A stretch of DNA of 64,000 bases, from NCBI RefSeq assembly GCF_932526225.1, contig NC_064034.1, forward strand, positions 7,302,001 to 7,366,000. The letters run 5' to 3'. Below the pieces are notes generated by a model, which saw nothing but the letters and a program-made list of their open reading frames with translations, ran no database searches and was not told the DNA's origin. Below are positions 1 through 14,000 of the stretch, piece by piece. A program made the position numbers and the translations under genes. This DNA is from Nematostella vectensis (lineage: Eukaryota > Cnidaria > Anthozoa > Actiniaria > Edwardsiidae). Position 1 is the stretch's first letter. Every line of letters begins with the position of its first letter.

Positions 1-410
1 TAAGACGAGTGAAATTCATGGGGGGAGTAGTATTTTGAATTAATCTGACTAGGAATATTAATATCTAAATCAAAGTCACTTAAATTCGGAAAATTCAAAC
101 TAGAAACTATGTCTAGATGAGGAAGATTTTCAAGGCGAACGCGATCAATGAATGGGGAGCAGTGGCACAATGTATTGGAATTAAAGACTAGATCCAATAG
201 ATCATTGTTGTTTAAATTGTGAAAGGGAAAGACTTCAGAATAGCAGGGCTGACAGAGCCATAAATCGTTGGTGAGCGATAAATGATTAAACTGTTTAAGC
301 AACAATTTTGAGCATTTAAAGTGACACCACTGTAAACATGAATCGCATTCGACAGCACGACAGTTCTTTCTTATAATTTTAGAACAAATGTGACAGATAA
401 CTCTAGTCAT
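1..410 (-). mobile_element. Non-LTR retrotransposon ORF2, N-terminal part (cut by window edge)
   Basis: The frame from the ATG at 408-410 is open to base 1 (136 codons) with no stop. It begins with a PHD-like zinc finger: CHIC near residue 6, CDSC with WCHFKC near residue 25, then LCQPC. About residue 126 it reads YYSPHEFHSS, which resembles the linker placed just before the endonuclease domain in CR1/L2-type ORF2 proteins of invertebrates. The endonuclease and reverse transcriptase would lie left of the window. It starts 85 nt after the ORF1 stop, the usual bicistronic order for such elements. The intact frame suggests a fairly young copy. The family assignment is by motif memory, not by search. 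Confidence 0.75.
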
Positions 411-495
411 TGTAAGTCAACATAAGAACTTATATGTGATCTAGTTAATTGTAAACTTCGATGGAAAGAATACATGTTAGCTATGTGACTTATTC

Positions 496-1299
496 TTAAC
501 TTGCTGTATTTGTACTTGCCGCACTGTCGCTCTTGGAGGAGATGTTGGTATCTGTCATCGCCGTCGCCCCTTCGACTTCGTGAACAAAGCTGGAGCTTCT
601 TAGATTTATTAATACCGATTCATCGGTAACATGAATCGATGGACTGCGTTCATTCTTGCGCAAATAGATGTTTCCATTTGCAGTCCAAATGAAGTCATAC
701 TTCATTTGTTTTCTATCCTCCAACGCACTTTTGAATAATGCCTTGTTTCTTTGAGTGAGAGACTCACTGAGATAGATCGAGTTACTTTTAAATCTATCCA
801 GGCCAGGCACGTTGTGTGTGGAGAGCTCACGCAACCTCCCCCTGGCTTTGTATGTTTCGTCTCGCTTGTCACGGCTTGTAAATTTGACTATGATGGAGGG
901 CGGGAACTTTGCCGTCGAGTTTTTAGGCTTGATGCGGTGGCTGGTCGAGATATCCTGTCTCGAGAGCTTGACCCCAATTAGGTTGGCGACTTGACACGCT
1001 ATTTGAGAAGTGTCTTCTCCTTTAACCTCAGGGATCCCACGGATCTCGAGGCATTCCCGGCGGCCATATTGCTCTAGATCGTTTAGCCATTTCCCTTGGT
1101 TTGATAATGTAGATCTGAGTAGCCCCACTTCCGAAAGAAGACGAGAATTCTCTTTCGAGAGTTCTTTTACTTTAACCTCTTGATCTGAGACTTTCTTTAA
1201 GATGATGTCGTACTTTTCATTTAGAAAGTCAAGAGACGCCTGCAATGGCGCCAGTTTCTTGTCGAGTAGTTCTTCCAAAACCTCTCTTGTTAAAGCCAT
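496..1299 (-). mobile_element. Non-LTR retrotransposon ORF1 (coiled coil plus RNA-binding domain)
   Basis: This is a 267-residue frame from the ATG at 1297-1299 (MALTREV); an upstream in-frame ATG at 1332 would add 11 hydrophobic residues and is less likely. Residues ~10-80 form a heptad-rich coiled coil. The phrase QYGRRECLEIRGIP (~88-101) opens a region like the RRM/transposase_22 domain of L1/CR1-like ORF1 proteins, with RDKRDETYKARGRL later on. Such proteins bind and package the element RNA. The frame is intact and is followed by ORF2 on the same strand. The 5' UTR probably extends right toward ~1500, but I could not place the exact end or a target-site duplication. Confidence 0.8.
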
Positions 1300-1332
1300 G
1301 GCCACAAAAAAATAAAGAACAAATAGACACAT

Positions 1333-2823
1333 ACGACAACACTAAATATTTGAATTACATATATGAACTTAATGCACATGAAAGTGCAAACAACGACTTC
1401 AAAACGCGGAGCTAAAGCTAGGCACGTCCAACCACGCCGCTGTCATGTCACACATCTGTAATAGAACATGTTCCAATAAACTTTGGGCTGTGTGACTAAA
1501 ATTCCAAAACTGCTCACACACATGCGCCTAGTACACATGTACTGCATCTTGTTAAATTAGCTATTGTGTGCTTTATATGTGCTGGGACTCATAGATGTGG
1601 CCGCCAAGACATCAAATCCATTTATCGTCTGGTAATAGTGTGTAGTCAATCTATACCACCAAGACCAATCCGTTTCCTTGCTGTGTGAAGTCAAATGATG
1701 TGACAGCAAACACTTAAACAACATTGATTGGTTTAGAAGGTTGATTGACATTATCCCCATACGAGACAAGAATTTTGGACCTGCACAATACTCATTCTTG
1801 GTTGGATAACAATTGTGCTAATAAACATTATTTTTGCATCACTTTGTATTGTTAATGTATGGGCAGGATAAGATAAAATACAACAGAAAATAAAAGAACC
1901 TCTGGGCTGATACCAAAAGTACTGATCCTAAAAATCCAACAAATTTTGACATTGCAATCGGCAAATTTGTGCTGTGATGTAGGGTGGTTACAGGGGGGGG
2001 GGGGGCACAATCCTCCAATCCTGACCCAGTTTTCTTATAAAAAGGTCTCTACATAACAGACTTCCCAGGGTAAACAGTTAGGATTATTATAAACCAAATA
2101 AGAAAATAAGCAGAAACCAGGAATAAATGGCTAAACTTTAAAATACCTGTCCACTTATTTGCATATTTATTGCAATTACTGGCTTGTTCTATAGAATTCG
2201 AGGGGCGAAGTCCCATTGTGAACTTTGGGTATCTTTTCCTGATTCTGGGTTGATTGCCAACCAGGCTCTCCAGGTCAACCTGCACATTTTTTACACTGCT
2301 CTCAACCTGGGCTAGCTTTTGGCTGCTTGTGAGGAGTTGCCCCAGGAGGAAAAATTACCCGGGTCAGAGGTGGGTTCATGTAAACGTTTACAGGAGGCTA
2401 TGAGAAGAAGGACTGACCTAGCTGAGTAAGGCTGCTTGCCAGGGGTTCATGCTCAACTCGGGATCACGAAAAGATGCCCTTTGTGGGTGGGTATTCTAAC
2501 AAAGTGACAGTAGTTAAATTGTAATTCTAAGGATAGAAACCTGAATAGAAAATGTTCATCACATGTTTTAGGGCCTTATCTACTTTTTTGAAAAAAAAAA
2601 TTTGACAAAGAAATAACTTTTTAGAACTTCATTTTCCCCTGTATACTGTCTATGTTCCCTCATTGCTTACATGAAGAGAAAGGTTATATTGAGGGAATCC
2701 ATCCATAGCTATTCTCCAAAATGTCTGAAATGATTGTACCTTAATCCCTTTGTTGACAAAGATCAATATTTTTGTTGACAAGGATCATTTAAAAAATTCA
2801 CACATTATAATCTGGTAGCAGCA
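1333..2823. other. Non-coding stretch, no gene recognised
   Basis: It probably starts with the 5' UTR of the retrotransposon on the minus strand. The rest is AT-rich with a G-run near 1995-2006 and no convincing exon, RNA gene or tandem array. Short frames here have no recognisable motif. Confidence 0.5.
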
Positions 2824-4714
2824 GGGGGTTTCACACAAGTCGAGAGTTAGAGAAGGTTTGAAAGCAGATTTGAGTAGATATAAGTCTCCTGAACAACGCC
2901 TGGTAGTTAGTGGAGTCGGATTATGGTATACGTTTTGAATTATTTACGTTTTTCTTTTTCGGGTGAAAAACCACAGGGTACCCGAGTATGAATTTTACAA
3001 AATAATTTATTGAGCATTCAAAACATACAATATGAGCATGCAAACATCCTAGACATAATTCCCATATGTTGCAAGTAATTCCAACTAACACAGCCTAAAA
3101 CCACAGGGTGACCGAGTCTAACAATAGCATGAATGACTCACATAAATCATTATTCAGAGAATGTTTGATCAGGATGCTATGCTAACTTATTATGAAAAGA
3201 TGCGATATTAGCAATTGCAGTCCTGCATTGAAATTGCGTTTTTTGTACCAAATGTTTATCCTTGCATGACATTAAAACCACAGGGAGCCCAAATATTAGT
3301 TCTTTAAAAATGAAAAACAAAGTTACTTGCTAGGCATAACATAGATCAGCACTCTTTCCGTCTAGGCTTTGGTACCCGGCCTGTTCTCATCCTGCATCTC
3401 AGCTAAAAGAAAAAGAAGGTAATTGCTCAGGTTTGGCACTATCATAACAGGACTTGATCCTATCCATCATCACTGTTTTCGTCCTCTGACTCATCTACTT
3501 GCTTGCCATGTTATGGGGGCTCTTTGCCTCTTCAGCCATACATGAACAGGCTTCCGTTGACATAACCATCCAAACCTTGTCGGCTCGATAAGACTGGGTG
3601 GATCTGGGTCTTTCGTCATGTAGACAGGCCTGAGATTTCCGTCTTGCTTTTCTTATCCATGTTCCTCTGGACTTGGCCAACAACTGAACGGTTGGAAGCT
3701 GGCACGCTCCATATGTTGCCTGAGGCTGTCTGATGTTGGCAGAACATCAGATGGCGCAGCTCGTCAGCTAATCTTGATACAGATAGAGAGCACAAACAAA
3801 AGCCTCTGTCCTCGCTGCTTTCTCATTATCGAGTGCTTGATGCTGACCTAACAGACTAAGCGTCGATTGGCGTGCAGCTCTTTGTCTTAGCGTTAGCCAT
3901 GGTTTCTTCTTTCCTCTACCAGAGAGGCTGCTTGTGGAATCGCACCCGGTTAACACATGAAATGCTGGTAGTGACTGGCAAAGCCTATCACCTAGCCTTT
4001 CATGGATTGCGTGGACTGGGATAAGTCTCTGGCGGTCGCCAGTGCTTGTTCGAAACCAAACCCCTGACATCCGATGGCAGTGAAGTGCGTGACACGAAGT
4101 GCGAGGACATCTGTATCTAGGGATTGAATGGTGACTGTTGAGGAGTCGCTTGCATCGTAGGCAGCATGCAGAATCATTTGTATGTCTGTTCTTTCAGAGT
4201 CTGGATGGGGGGGGGGGGGGGGTCTGCATCTCGGTAGTCACTCAGAATTTCCATAATTTGCAACAGGAAATGCATAGTGCAGATCTCTAAATGGCAGAAT
4301 TTAAGTAGTAGAGTATCATGTTTAGGTAGCTTCTGAGTTATAAACGACAGAAGAATGAAAACTTTATGGGTTATTTCCCAAACTTATGCCTGAACACACT
4401 AGAACCTTGCAAATATATGACTCGGGCACCCTGTGGTTTAAGGCCGAATTAGTTTGAGCGACTTGTAACATATGGAAAGTATATTTGTAGGATGTTTCCA
4501 TGCCTTTATTGTATATTTTGTATGCTTAATAAATTATTTTGTAAAATTCATACTCGGGTACCCTGTGGTTTTTCACCCGAAATAGAAAAACGTAAATAAT
4601 TCAAAACGTATACCACAATTCGACTCCACTAACTACCAGGCGTTCTTCAGGGGACCAATATCTACTCAAATCTGCTTTCAAACCTTCTCTAGCTCTCGAC
4701 TTGTGCAAAACCCC
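2824..4714. mobile_element. Decayed DNA transposon with ~295-bp terminal inverted repeats
   Basis: The left end (2824-~3119) and right end (~4421-4714) are inverted copies of each other over almost 300 bp with scattered mismatches, including CACAAGTCGAGAG near the tips and TTTACAAAATAATTTATT further in. A short motif, aaaccacaggg followed by cccgagt or a variant, occurs three times on the left (about 2970, 3095, 3275) and twice inverted on the right (about 4425, 4555), like the subterminal binding sites of some transposases. Between the repeats lies a broken minus-strand coding remnant. No clear target-site duplication was found, so the superfamily is not assigned. Confidence 0.75.
3495..4177 (-). 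pseudogene. Broken transposon-associated protein (LTGCDSTS family remnant)
   Basis: Minus-strand pieces read in order: 4177-3992 (SLDTDVLAL), 4070-3768 in another frame (LPAFHVLTGCDSTSSLSGRGKKK), then 3683-3495 after further frame changes and stops. The DTDV plus LTGCD(S/T)TS plus GKGKK pattern is one I associate with a repetitive, uncharacterised protein family that is common in predicted invertebrate proteomes. Here it is enclosed by long inverted repeats, consistent with it being the element's own (dead) gene or captured cargo. The biochemical function is unknown to me. Confidence 0.55.
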
Positions 4715-5045
4715 TATTTTCCGGCCTCTGCCACCAGACTATTATATTGTATGTTCAGTATGTTATGTTGTATTCTTGCTCCTCCGTGCGGATTGTTTGG
4801 CTACCTGTGTGCTGTACCCAGGACATTTTATTATACAATACCCCGGATGTAAATCACATGGAATTTATTTTGAACTTTTCACCGTCTGAAATGTTATGAC
4901 TTGATTAAAACAGTTTATTAATTCCCTAGTATTTGTAACCAATCGGCAACGGGAGACAAATTCACAGTTCTCAACTGTTTGGATGCCGGTTACAGCAAGA
5001 CTCTCTTTTTTGTAATATAGAAAGAATTATCTGGCCTTTTTGACA

Positions 5046-8000
5046 ATGAACGTCACCAATAAGAATGGAAGCGTCGAAGGATCCTTACCTCCACCGATCG
5101 ACCAGGAAAAAATTCAGCTTCTTGAGAAATCTAAGGCCGAGTTTTCAAAGCAAAAGAAGATCAAGCTAGTTATTACTGGCTTACCAGATAACGTAGATCT
5201 ACAGGTATGAATAAGTAATTTGTAAAAACTTTATAACCGGACGCCGCGAATGTTTGATTGATTGATTGATTTGTGTCCTATTTCAAATTACCACATTTCA
5301 TGTGCGCGCCTTACAAATCCAAGTTTGACTTCCCCTGGAGTTACCTTGATAAGATATTCCATTTCTTAAAGTAATATTGTTGTATTTGCCATACTATTTC
5401 ATATGTTGGTTAAGAATTTGTTTTTCCTATAGGACCTGAAATCCAAGATTTTCCAGGGTTATGATGTTAAAGATTTGGTTATTGGTCATGTAAAAAATAC
5501 CGGTAAGGGGTGTATAGTAAATTACCTGAGGCATGCATACATCAGGGCTGTCAAAACAAGACAGAGACTGTCGAAGATCCACCGGCTACTTCATATTTTA
5601 TTGCTGGCCATTTTTTTCCAGATGTTTGAAATTAACAATAGAGATAATTTTGCATCAATCCTTTCACAACTGGCTACATGTGATACATGTGTATATATAT
5701 TATATAATATTCATTATTCACCACTATCCGCACTGCCTTCACATAATAAACTAAAACTAAACTATAAGAACAGCCCGAAATGTGACTCATTCAATTAAAT
5801 ATTCTTATGAGGAGGTAATTATTTTGTTGCTAGAAATTATTTATTATACATTCTGCAAAATAATGTTCAAAATCATGTTTCTTCCTTGAACAGCGATTAT
5901 CAAAAAGGCCAAAAAAAAAAACACATTCACTGGTCGCAATGAAAGTTGCTTGAATAATCCACCATCCTGCCTTGGTTTCATGCTTGTTATTATTTGTACC
6001 TCAGTCACATGACCTATAGTATTATCATCCCTTCAAGCAATTAAACACAAATTTGAGTTGGTGTGAGTTTTGCTGCGCAGCATGCAAATGAATGACTTAT
6101 TGTAAGCGTACAGAAGGGAGGAGTGGGAATTCGGAAACCTAGGTTTTCCTTGTGGTGCTATTGCTAGACTGCAGGCTTTTTCACACCACTTGTAACTAGC
6201 ACCAGAGCGCAGCACATATTTCGACTTGCAATCTCCCTCCCTTGCACAAAACCCTGGTAATTGTAGTCCATTTGAAGCCCAAATGACAGTGTCTGTGTTG
6301 TTCATGTCTTTTAACAACTAGTGCAGCATTTAAGCTAAAATAAAGCAGGTTTTTATACTATCTTTTACCTGTTATTGGGAAGCCAATAAGGAGGAAAGCA
6401 AAGCACTCTTTGCTAAAGTCTTTCCATCTCAGTTGGATTATTATGTCACATAGTTGATATAGATTGTTTTGTTGTGAGTTCTGAAAGCTAGATGTGTTTT
6501 GTTTGTGAGTTCTTTTAGCGTAAATCTAAATAGTCTTGTTTATGCAAGTACTGGTTTATAAGTGTTTTTAAATTATGAAAACTAGAAATTACTATGCGGA
6601 CACAATGGGAAGCTCATATTTTTATGTACTTCTCATTTCAGCCACAGTTGTGTTTGGAGGTATTGAACAAGCTCGATCAGTAATCAGTTTCTTGAACACA
6701 TGCAAGTACCATGACAAGACTCTAAACGTTTCTCCTGCACCACCAGAAAGTCTCCTTTTTGTAGGCAATCTACCATTCGAGTTCACAGAAACACAGTTTG
6801 GAGATCTCATGAGTCCATATGGTAATATAGAAAGGCTGTTTCTTGTGCGAAGTGAAGTAACTGGTGATAGCAAAGGATATGGTTTTGTAGAGTATGCTAC
6901 TAGAGAGAATGCAATGCAAGCTAAACAGCAACTACTTAATACAGCTTCTAAATATATTGGTGGGAGAATTCTCAGGGTGGCTTTTGCAGAGTCCAATCTA
7001 CTTACGTATGCTGATGTACACTCGAGGACACTATTTGTAGATCGGTTACCACGAGACTTCAAGAATGGTGGCCTGATAAAAGAGCTGTTTTCCCAAACAG
7101 GGAATGTTACATTTGCACAGGTAAATACACTTTTTTAGTTTTCACTCTTTTTTTTTCATGTTAGAAGATATCTATTTAAGCACATTTAATTTTTCTGCCA
7201 ACATGATTTAGCCTAACTATTGCTGTTCTACAGGTGGCTATAAACCCTGCAAATGGCGGGTCAAGGGGCTTTGCATTTGTAGATTATGCCACTGCAGAAG
7301 AGGCAGAGAAAGGTCAAAGAGCTCATAATGGAAGGCAGGTGGAGGGGTCAAATATCCGGGTTGCGTATGGCAGCCCCGGCCGAACCGGAGCTAGTATCCT
7401 GGGCAGTCAGCTTGATAATACACAGGTATGACTAGAAAATGTGATAAAATAACTTGGTAGTCTGCGTAGGGGTGGTGGAAATAGGGAAACAATGGAGGGC
7501 CAATTTTCAAAACAGATAGACTGCTCTGTTTGCACAGACATGCACATGTACAACATACCAACAACAACAATTGATTTTAGCAAACATACTATACAGTCAC
7601 ATTTTATGGTCAAACCTTAAGAGGTTTGAAAACTATAAATAATTCAAGACGTATACATACAGTTGTAGTTTATTGTTGTTAAGAAATGTATGAATCCTGT
7701 ATGTAGTTGTTACATTTTATTTATAGGCTGGATATACAACAGTCCCTCAGCCCATGGACCCTCCTCAACCTCTGATGGCAGCGCAACCTGTTCCACCTCT
7801 GAATGTTGAACCAAGAGGCTTGCATATGACGCACATGAGACATGCGATGGTAAGTCTGCATTAGATTAGCTATTTAACAATAGCTACTTATAATTTATCT
7901 GCAGTAGAAAATCAAGAAAACAATGAACCTAAATACAGAGCAGTATAAAAGTTGGGAATTAAAAAAAAGGCAGTGAGTTAAAACTTCAAAAATTAGATAC

Positions 8001-11000
8001 TATTACACTGGCTAGCACAGCGCTGTTGTTTACCTTGCGAGCAGTGGTTTCCACTTATTCTTAGGCCATTGGCGAGCGAGGAGAGAAACCACCGATGAGT
8101 AACAGGTTTGAATCCAGTTTTATGGGTTCTCAGTATGAATCCATCCTTTTTGGTAAAATAATATTTCCATAGTTTTTTTTTATGGCAATAAAAGCTACAT
8201 TTATAATGGATTGGTTGGATTTAAAAGGGATTAAATTTTTTTTTGACATATGTCAATTTTGTTGAATTTGTTTGCAGGCTTGTGGTCCTAGAATGATGCC
8301 ACGCCCCATGATGCATGGACGAGTGCCCCACATTAGGGACCCCAGGGCAATGATCAGAGGTCCTATACCCAGAGTTCCCAGACCTCTCTTAGGTAAGAAG
8401 GGCGAGCTCCCCCACTTCTCCCCTATGATGGACCCTAGGGCCATGATCAGAGGTCTTATATCCAAAGTTATTAGACCTCCCTTAGGTAAGAAGGGCGAGC
8501 TCCCCCCACTACTCCCCTACGATGGACCCTAGGGCCACGATCAGAGGTCCTATATCCAGAGTTATTAGACCTCCCTTAGGTAAGAAGGGCGAGCTCCCCC
8601 CCACTACTCCCCTACGATGGACCCTAGGGCCACGATCAGAGGTCCTATATCCAGAGTTATTAGACCTCCCTTAGGTAAGAAGGGCGAGCTCCCCCCCACT
8701 ACTCCCCTACGATGGACCCTAGGGCCACGATCAGAGCTCCTATATCCAGAGTTATTAGACCTCCCTTAGGTAAGAAGGGCGAGCTCCCCCCACTTCTCCC
8801 CTACAATGGACCCTAGGGCTACAATCAGAGGTCCTATATCCAGAGTTCCCAGACCTCCCTTAGGTAAGAAGGGCGAGCTCCCCCCCACTACTCCCCTACG
8901 ATGGACCCTAGGGCCACGATCAGAGGTCCTATATCCAGAGTTATTAGACCTCCCTTAGGTAAGAAGGGCGAGCTCCCCCCCACTACTCCCCTACGATGGA
9001 CCCTAGGGCCATGATCAGAGGTCCTATATCCAGAGTTCCCAGACCTCTCTTAGGTAAGAAGGGCGAGCTCCCCCCCACTACTCCCCTACGATGGACCCTA
9101 GGGCCACGATCAGAGGTCCTATATCCAGAGTTATTAGACCTCCCTTAGGTAAGAAGGGCGAGCTCCCCCCCACTTCTCCCCTACGATGGACCCTAGGGCC
9201 ATGATCAGAGGTCCTATATCCAGAGTTATTAGACCTCTCTTAGGTAAGAAGGGCGAGCTCCCCCCCCACTACTCCCCTACGATGGACCCTAGGGCCAGGA
9301 TCAGAGGTCTTATATCCAGAGTTACTAGACCTCCCTTAGGTAAGAAGGGCGAGCTCCCCCCCACTACTCCCCTACGATGGACCCTAGGGCCACGATCAGA
9401 GCTCCTATATGCAGTGGTCCAAAACCTCTCTTACAGTATGTAAGCAATGGCTTTCTGCAAAAAAATATGTGAATTACTATCAGTATGAACAACATGTAGA
9501 CATCTATTTCCACCAGCTTATTTAGGCAAGTATTTTAGATATCTTTAGAAATCAAATATTGTTATTGAAATAACAGCTGTTTTAAAGGATATTTTTAAAG
9601 AAAATGGACATTGCATTTTTGCATATAAAGATTAGCAAGGCAGAAGACAACCTTTTAATTCAAAGCAGCGACTATTCCTTTGACATAATAAGGGTCCTTG
9701 TCCTTTACCACTGGTTTAGTTTTACCATAGCTGCCAACCTCGCTTTAGGAAAAATCTTGAGAAAATACAATGAATGTATCAGAAGTACCAAGATAAGCTA
9801 AAGCGGGAGAATACAGTAAATGTTTGGATATTTTCAAGAAAATTAGGCTTGAGAAAAGGTTCAAAATCTTGAGACTCCCGCCTAATCCGGGAGAGCTGAC
9901 AGCTATGGTTTTACTCTTGCTCTTTCATGATGTCTGCTTGTTTATATCCAGGTCCACCTGGAATCCGTCCCAGGTTCCGTCCCCATGGCCCTCCTGCCAG
10001 GATGGGTTTACCGCAGCCTTTGCTTGAGAATGGCAACCGTGGGGTACCAGTACCACCACAGCCACAGGTACTGTAAGCCCCCTGGACATACTAGTGCTAC
10101 ACTGGTGCCTCTATTAAACACAAACGCGCACTATAAAAGTAATAGTACTGCCCCCTTTCTCGCAAGCTCTTGCAGAAGTCATCATCATTCACAGCTAGAC
10201 TTCACTGGGTGCAGACCTCTGACACAAAAAAAAACAAAGCCAAAAGCAAAGCCATACAGCAAACTGTGACAACTTTAAAGAGAGAATGTAAAAGAAGTGT
10301 CAGGCATATTCAGGAAAGTGTTGTCAATTCTTTACAAAAACAAGAACAAAAATTTTCCTTGAGAAATTAAACACAGCACACACTGTTAACACCCTTTTAA
10401 TTCAATAGTTGTTGGGGTCACATTACCTGTTAGTTAACAGCAATCTCTTGAGCAGACAGCTCTAGTACTTAGAGTTAACTTGTTTTCAAAATCTCTCTCT
10501 TACAAATGCTTATTTGATTATTCAACAAAGTTTTCAAGTCCCAAAGATCTTTGCTAAATAAGGAGCTGGGAGTCTATAATTTATCAAGTCTCATAAAGGG
10601 TCTTCTAGACAATTAGCTCATCTAATGTGTTACAGTTTTAAAAAGTAATTAATGCGTGAATAATTTAAATACTAAAGCCCTGTGCAAACTGCGCCATTAC
10701 CTACCAGCATTTCTGGCCCAGCAATGCTGGCAGAGCGATGGGCCGGAGTTAGGCCAGTGTGCAAACTGACCCAACACTTATTACCAGCATGTTGGTAATA
10801 AGTTCATGTGTGACTGACAGTACCAAAGGCAACCCAAGACTCAAAGGCAACCCAAGACATAATTTAACTTGTGTTTTGAACTGGCAGCCCAAGATTCCGC
10901 TGGATTCCGGTTGAATTTGGATCTGTTTGTCCCCTGATATTGTAGCGGCCGTCATTTTTACGACTACCAGTGATAAGAGGACTATTAAAAACAATGAATT

Positions 11001-14000
11001 TAATCTGATAATTATAAAGTAGCACGTGGGATTGTGTTCTGTATGATACATTTCAGTCATAAATCGTTTTCACAGCCAACAATTTGCGACATTTTCTTTG
11101 ATTATAGATGTGGTAAGGTTGATTCTTTTTTAAATTACAGCATTATTCGGATGCGAGCTATTTTTTCTATAAAAACAATGCAAATGAGCCCAGTATTGCT
11201 GGGTTCGTGTGCAAACTGTGCCAGCAAAGCTGTGATGTACTTGAATGACCATGAGACAAAGGAGATGCTGGCAAAGTGTTGGCTAAATGTTTGTACTCGA
11301 TCAAAATTCGTCAACACTTGCCAGCACGTCCCAATGGTGTTCGAACTGCACCAGCATTGTTGGGCCAACGTCTAGCCGTCGTCTTACCAGCAATGCTGGT
11401 GCAGTTTGCATGGGGTTTAACAATCTGATTTGTTTTAAAAAGAAAAATTCAAGTATCTAAGGAGGATGCAAATGTGAATTTTCTTTTTCCCCTTAAAGTT
11501 GCCAGTTAACACTAGCAAAATAAAAGTTGGGCAGGGCGCTGCACCGCCCCATACAGCTCAACATCAGCAGCCACAACCTCTACCGATGCAACCTGTACAG
11601 CAGCAACCTTCAGCGCAGCAACCGCAACCGTTAATACCTGGTCTTGTGGGGTATCAATCGTCTGTCGGGCATCCTGTCCAACAAATGCCAGGACAAGCAG
11701 CACCAACATCTGCCTTTCAACCAAGCCAACAAATGTTGCGTCAAGCGGCACCAACAGTGACCAGTCAATTGCAAGCCCCGCCCAACATACCAGGCCCTCC
11801 TCAGTCTTTGCTGAACATGCCACCTGTTGCCACCCCACCAGGGAACCAGTTCTATGACCAACATGTACGCCAGACAATTATTGTTGTTATTGCTGTTATT
11901 ATTGTCATTGATTTTCTCATAAATTTCTAACCACTATATCCATCCCTTTTTCAGTTTCGCCACACATTAGGGACTCCTCCTCAGCAGACCCAGTCTCTCA
12001 CGAATGGCACACCTACTCTACCTGTGAGTAAACCACAGGTTGCCATAACAGCCTACAATCATTATGGCAGAAGTGATCAGGGAGCAACTACAGCACTTCA
12101 GATGCAAGCCACACCTTACCATCAGTCGTTAGGGGTGCAGCCGGTTAGTGTTGACATTGTATGGTGAATGACATGATGGAAAAACATGGAAAATGCGCAA
12201 TTCGAGATAGAGAAAGAAGGCACAATTTCTTACAATGGCCACCGGTTCTTTGTATTCCGGAATGATTTTCAAAACACAAATAACGTGAGGCTGAAATGCA
12301 TATACTCAGATATTTTTTCCTTGATCATCCTTGCGGTATGTATGGGCTCAGGAAGAAAAGCTCAAATTTCAATGACAAAATAGTCACATCAATTAAAAAA
12401 AGAGGCATTTCAAAATTACTCACTAAGTACTTAGGGAATTTTCTGCCTTATTAGATGTGAAATGAGCTTATTTGAAGCATCAGGTAATGTTTTTCCGTCT
12501 TGTCTTGGTGAATAGATAATAAAACTCTGGATCTTTTTATGTGCATATGGGATTTGAACCTCTGGGGCACCCTTAGACTGTTTTGATGGAGGTTTCCTAC
12601 ATTGCCTTATGTATGCCTTATTTTAAAAATTTGCTGTTCCTTTTTGCCACTATGTGTAAATAAGGTAGAAAAGAGATAGGGGTAGAAAGGACATATTTTT
12701 ACCTTATTGCGGTCTGTATTACCCTGCTGCCCCCTTACATTCATTACCTCAGCCTATGGGCCTGGGATCAAACATGAGGACTGACAGGTTTTATCCTTTG
12801 AAGGCTGCTGCTGATCGAAGACCCATTCCTCCTTCACAAAGTATGAGTCAGGTCAACCCGCGACCTTTAATGCAGGTGCAGCCAACTCCACAGCCAGTCA
12901 TTATCGCTGTTCAACCTCAGCAGCCAGCACCAGTGCCTCTGGCGGTGCAGTCACAAGCTCCGCCTGCTTCACATAGCATGCCAGCACAGCCACTGATGGC
13001 CACACCCATGCCTCAGATGCAGACCATGGTGACCACACCTCAGCAGCAGCAGATGCAGTCAGGATACTACCATGCACAGGGTGCAACACAGCAACAACCA
13101 CCACCACAACAACAGCAGGTTTGTCATTGTCACCAAAAGGAATTGCCAGATACTTGAAAAAATATGAGATTTGTTGTCACATAACTTTTAGGGCTAGTCT
13201 ACTTGAAGAAAGCACAGGCATACCAGTATTCTGGGACTAGAGATAGATTGATTGGTGAAAGGCCTTTACTTATTGTTTGCTACACACAATTGTGTCTGAT
13301 CATATTGCCCTCTGCCATACTCATAAAAATATGTCTCTTATTTAGGCTAGCTCTATGAGTGCCCCTACCCAATGGCCATCATTGTCAACATCAGCTCTTC
13401 AGGCTTCGTCTGCTGCAGGTAAAATACTTTAAGACTACTTTACTTGTACAGTTCTTATCTGAATGGAATCATAACTTGTTTACCCTGTGGACTAACACAT
13501 GGGGTCCAAACTTTGGACACAGAACTTGAAGCAGCTTAAATGGCTATGTAATCAGTTGAACACTTGGGTTGTGGTCACAGTACTGATAAACAAACTCTTC
13601 GCCACATTCCAGGCAAAAGGTTGTGCTTAGCAAGAGTTGCCTTATCAAACAATGACCAGAGAAACCACAGCATGACTCTGGTACACCCTTAACTCTTAAC
13701 ATGTTGCTCTGACATCATAGCGCAAAGCGTGACCACAGTCCATGTATTTGCCAAGTGTATGTTTTCCCCCATGGCCACATCAAGTAACATTCTTTCAATA
13801 CAGTGTATCATTTTCCTTCCCTCTTACAGTATTCTGTAGGGAGTTGTTGACTAAACAGTGGCCAATGAAAACTTCTAACATAGCCCAGAATGACTTTGAT
13901 TCCACCTTCCAGATCTCCTCACAACCCCCTCACAATCTCCACATAATTGCTTTGTACTCAAAACAATGTGATAAATGATATCACTGTGATAAATAATCTG

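Noticed and set aside
6622-7062. 146-codon minus-strand frame inside RAVER exon 3
   Set aside because: It lies antisense to a clear RRM coding exon with correct splice sites, so it is a shadow frame.
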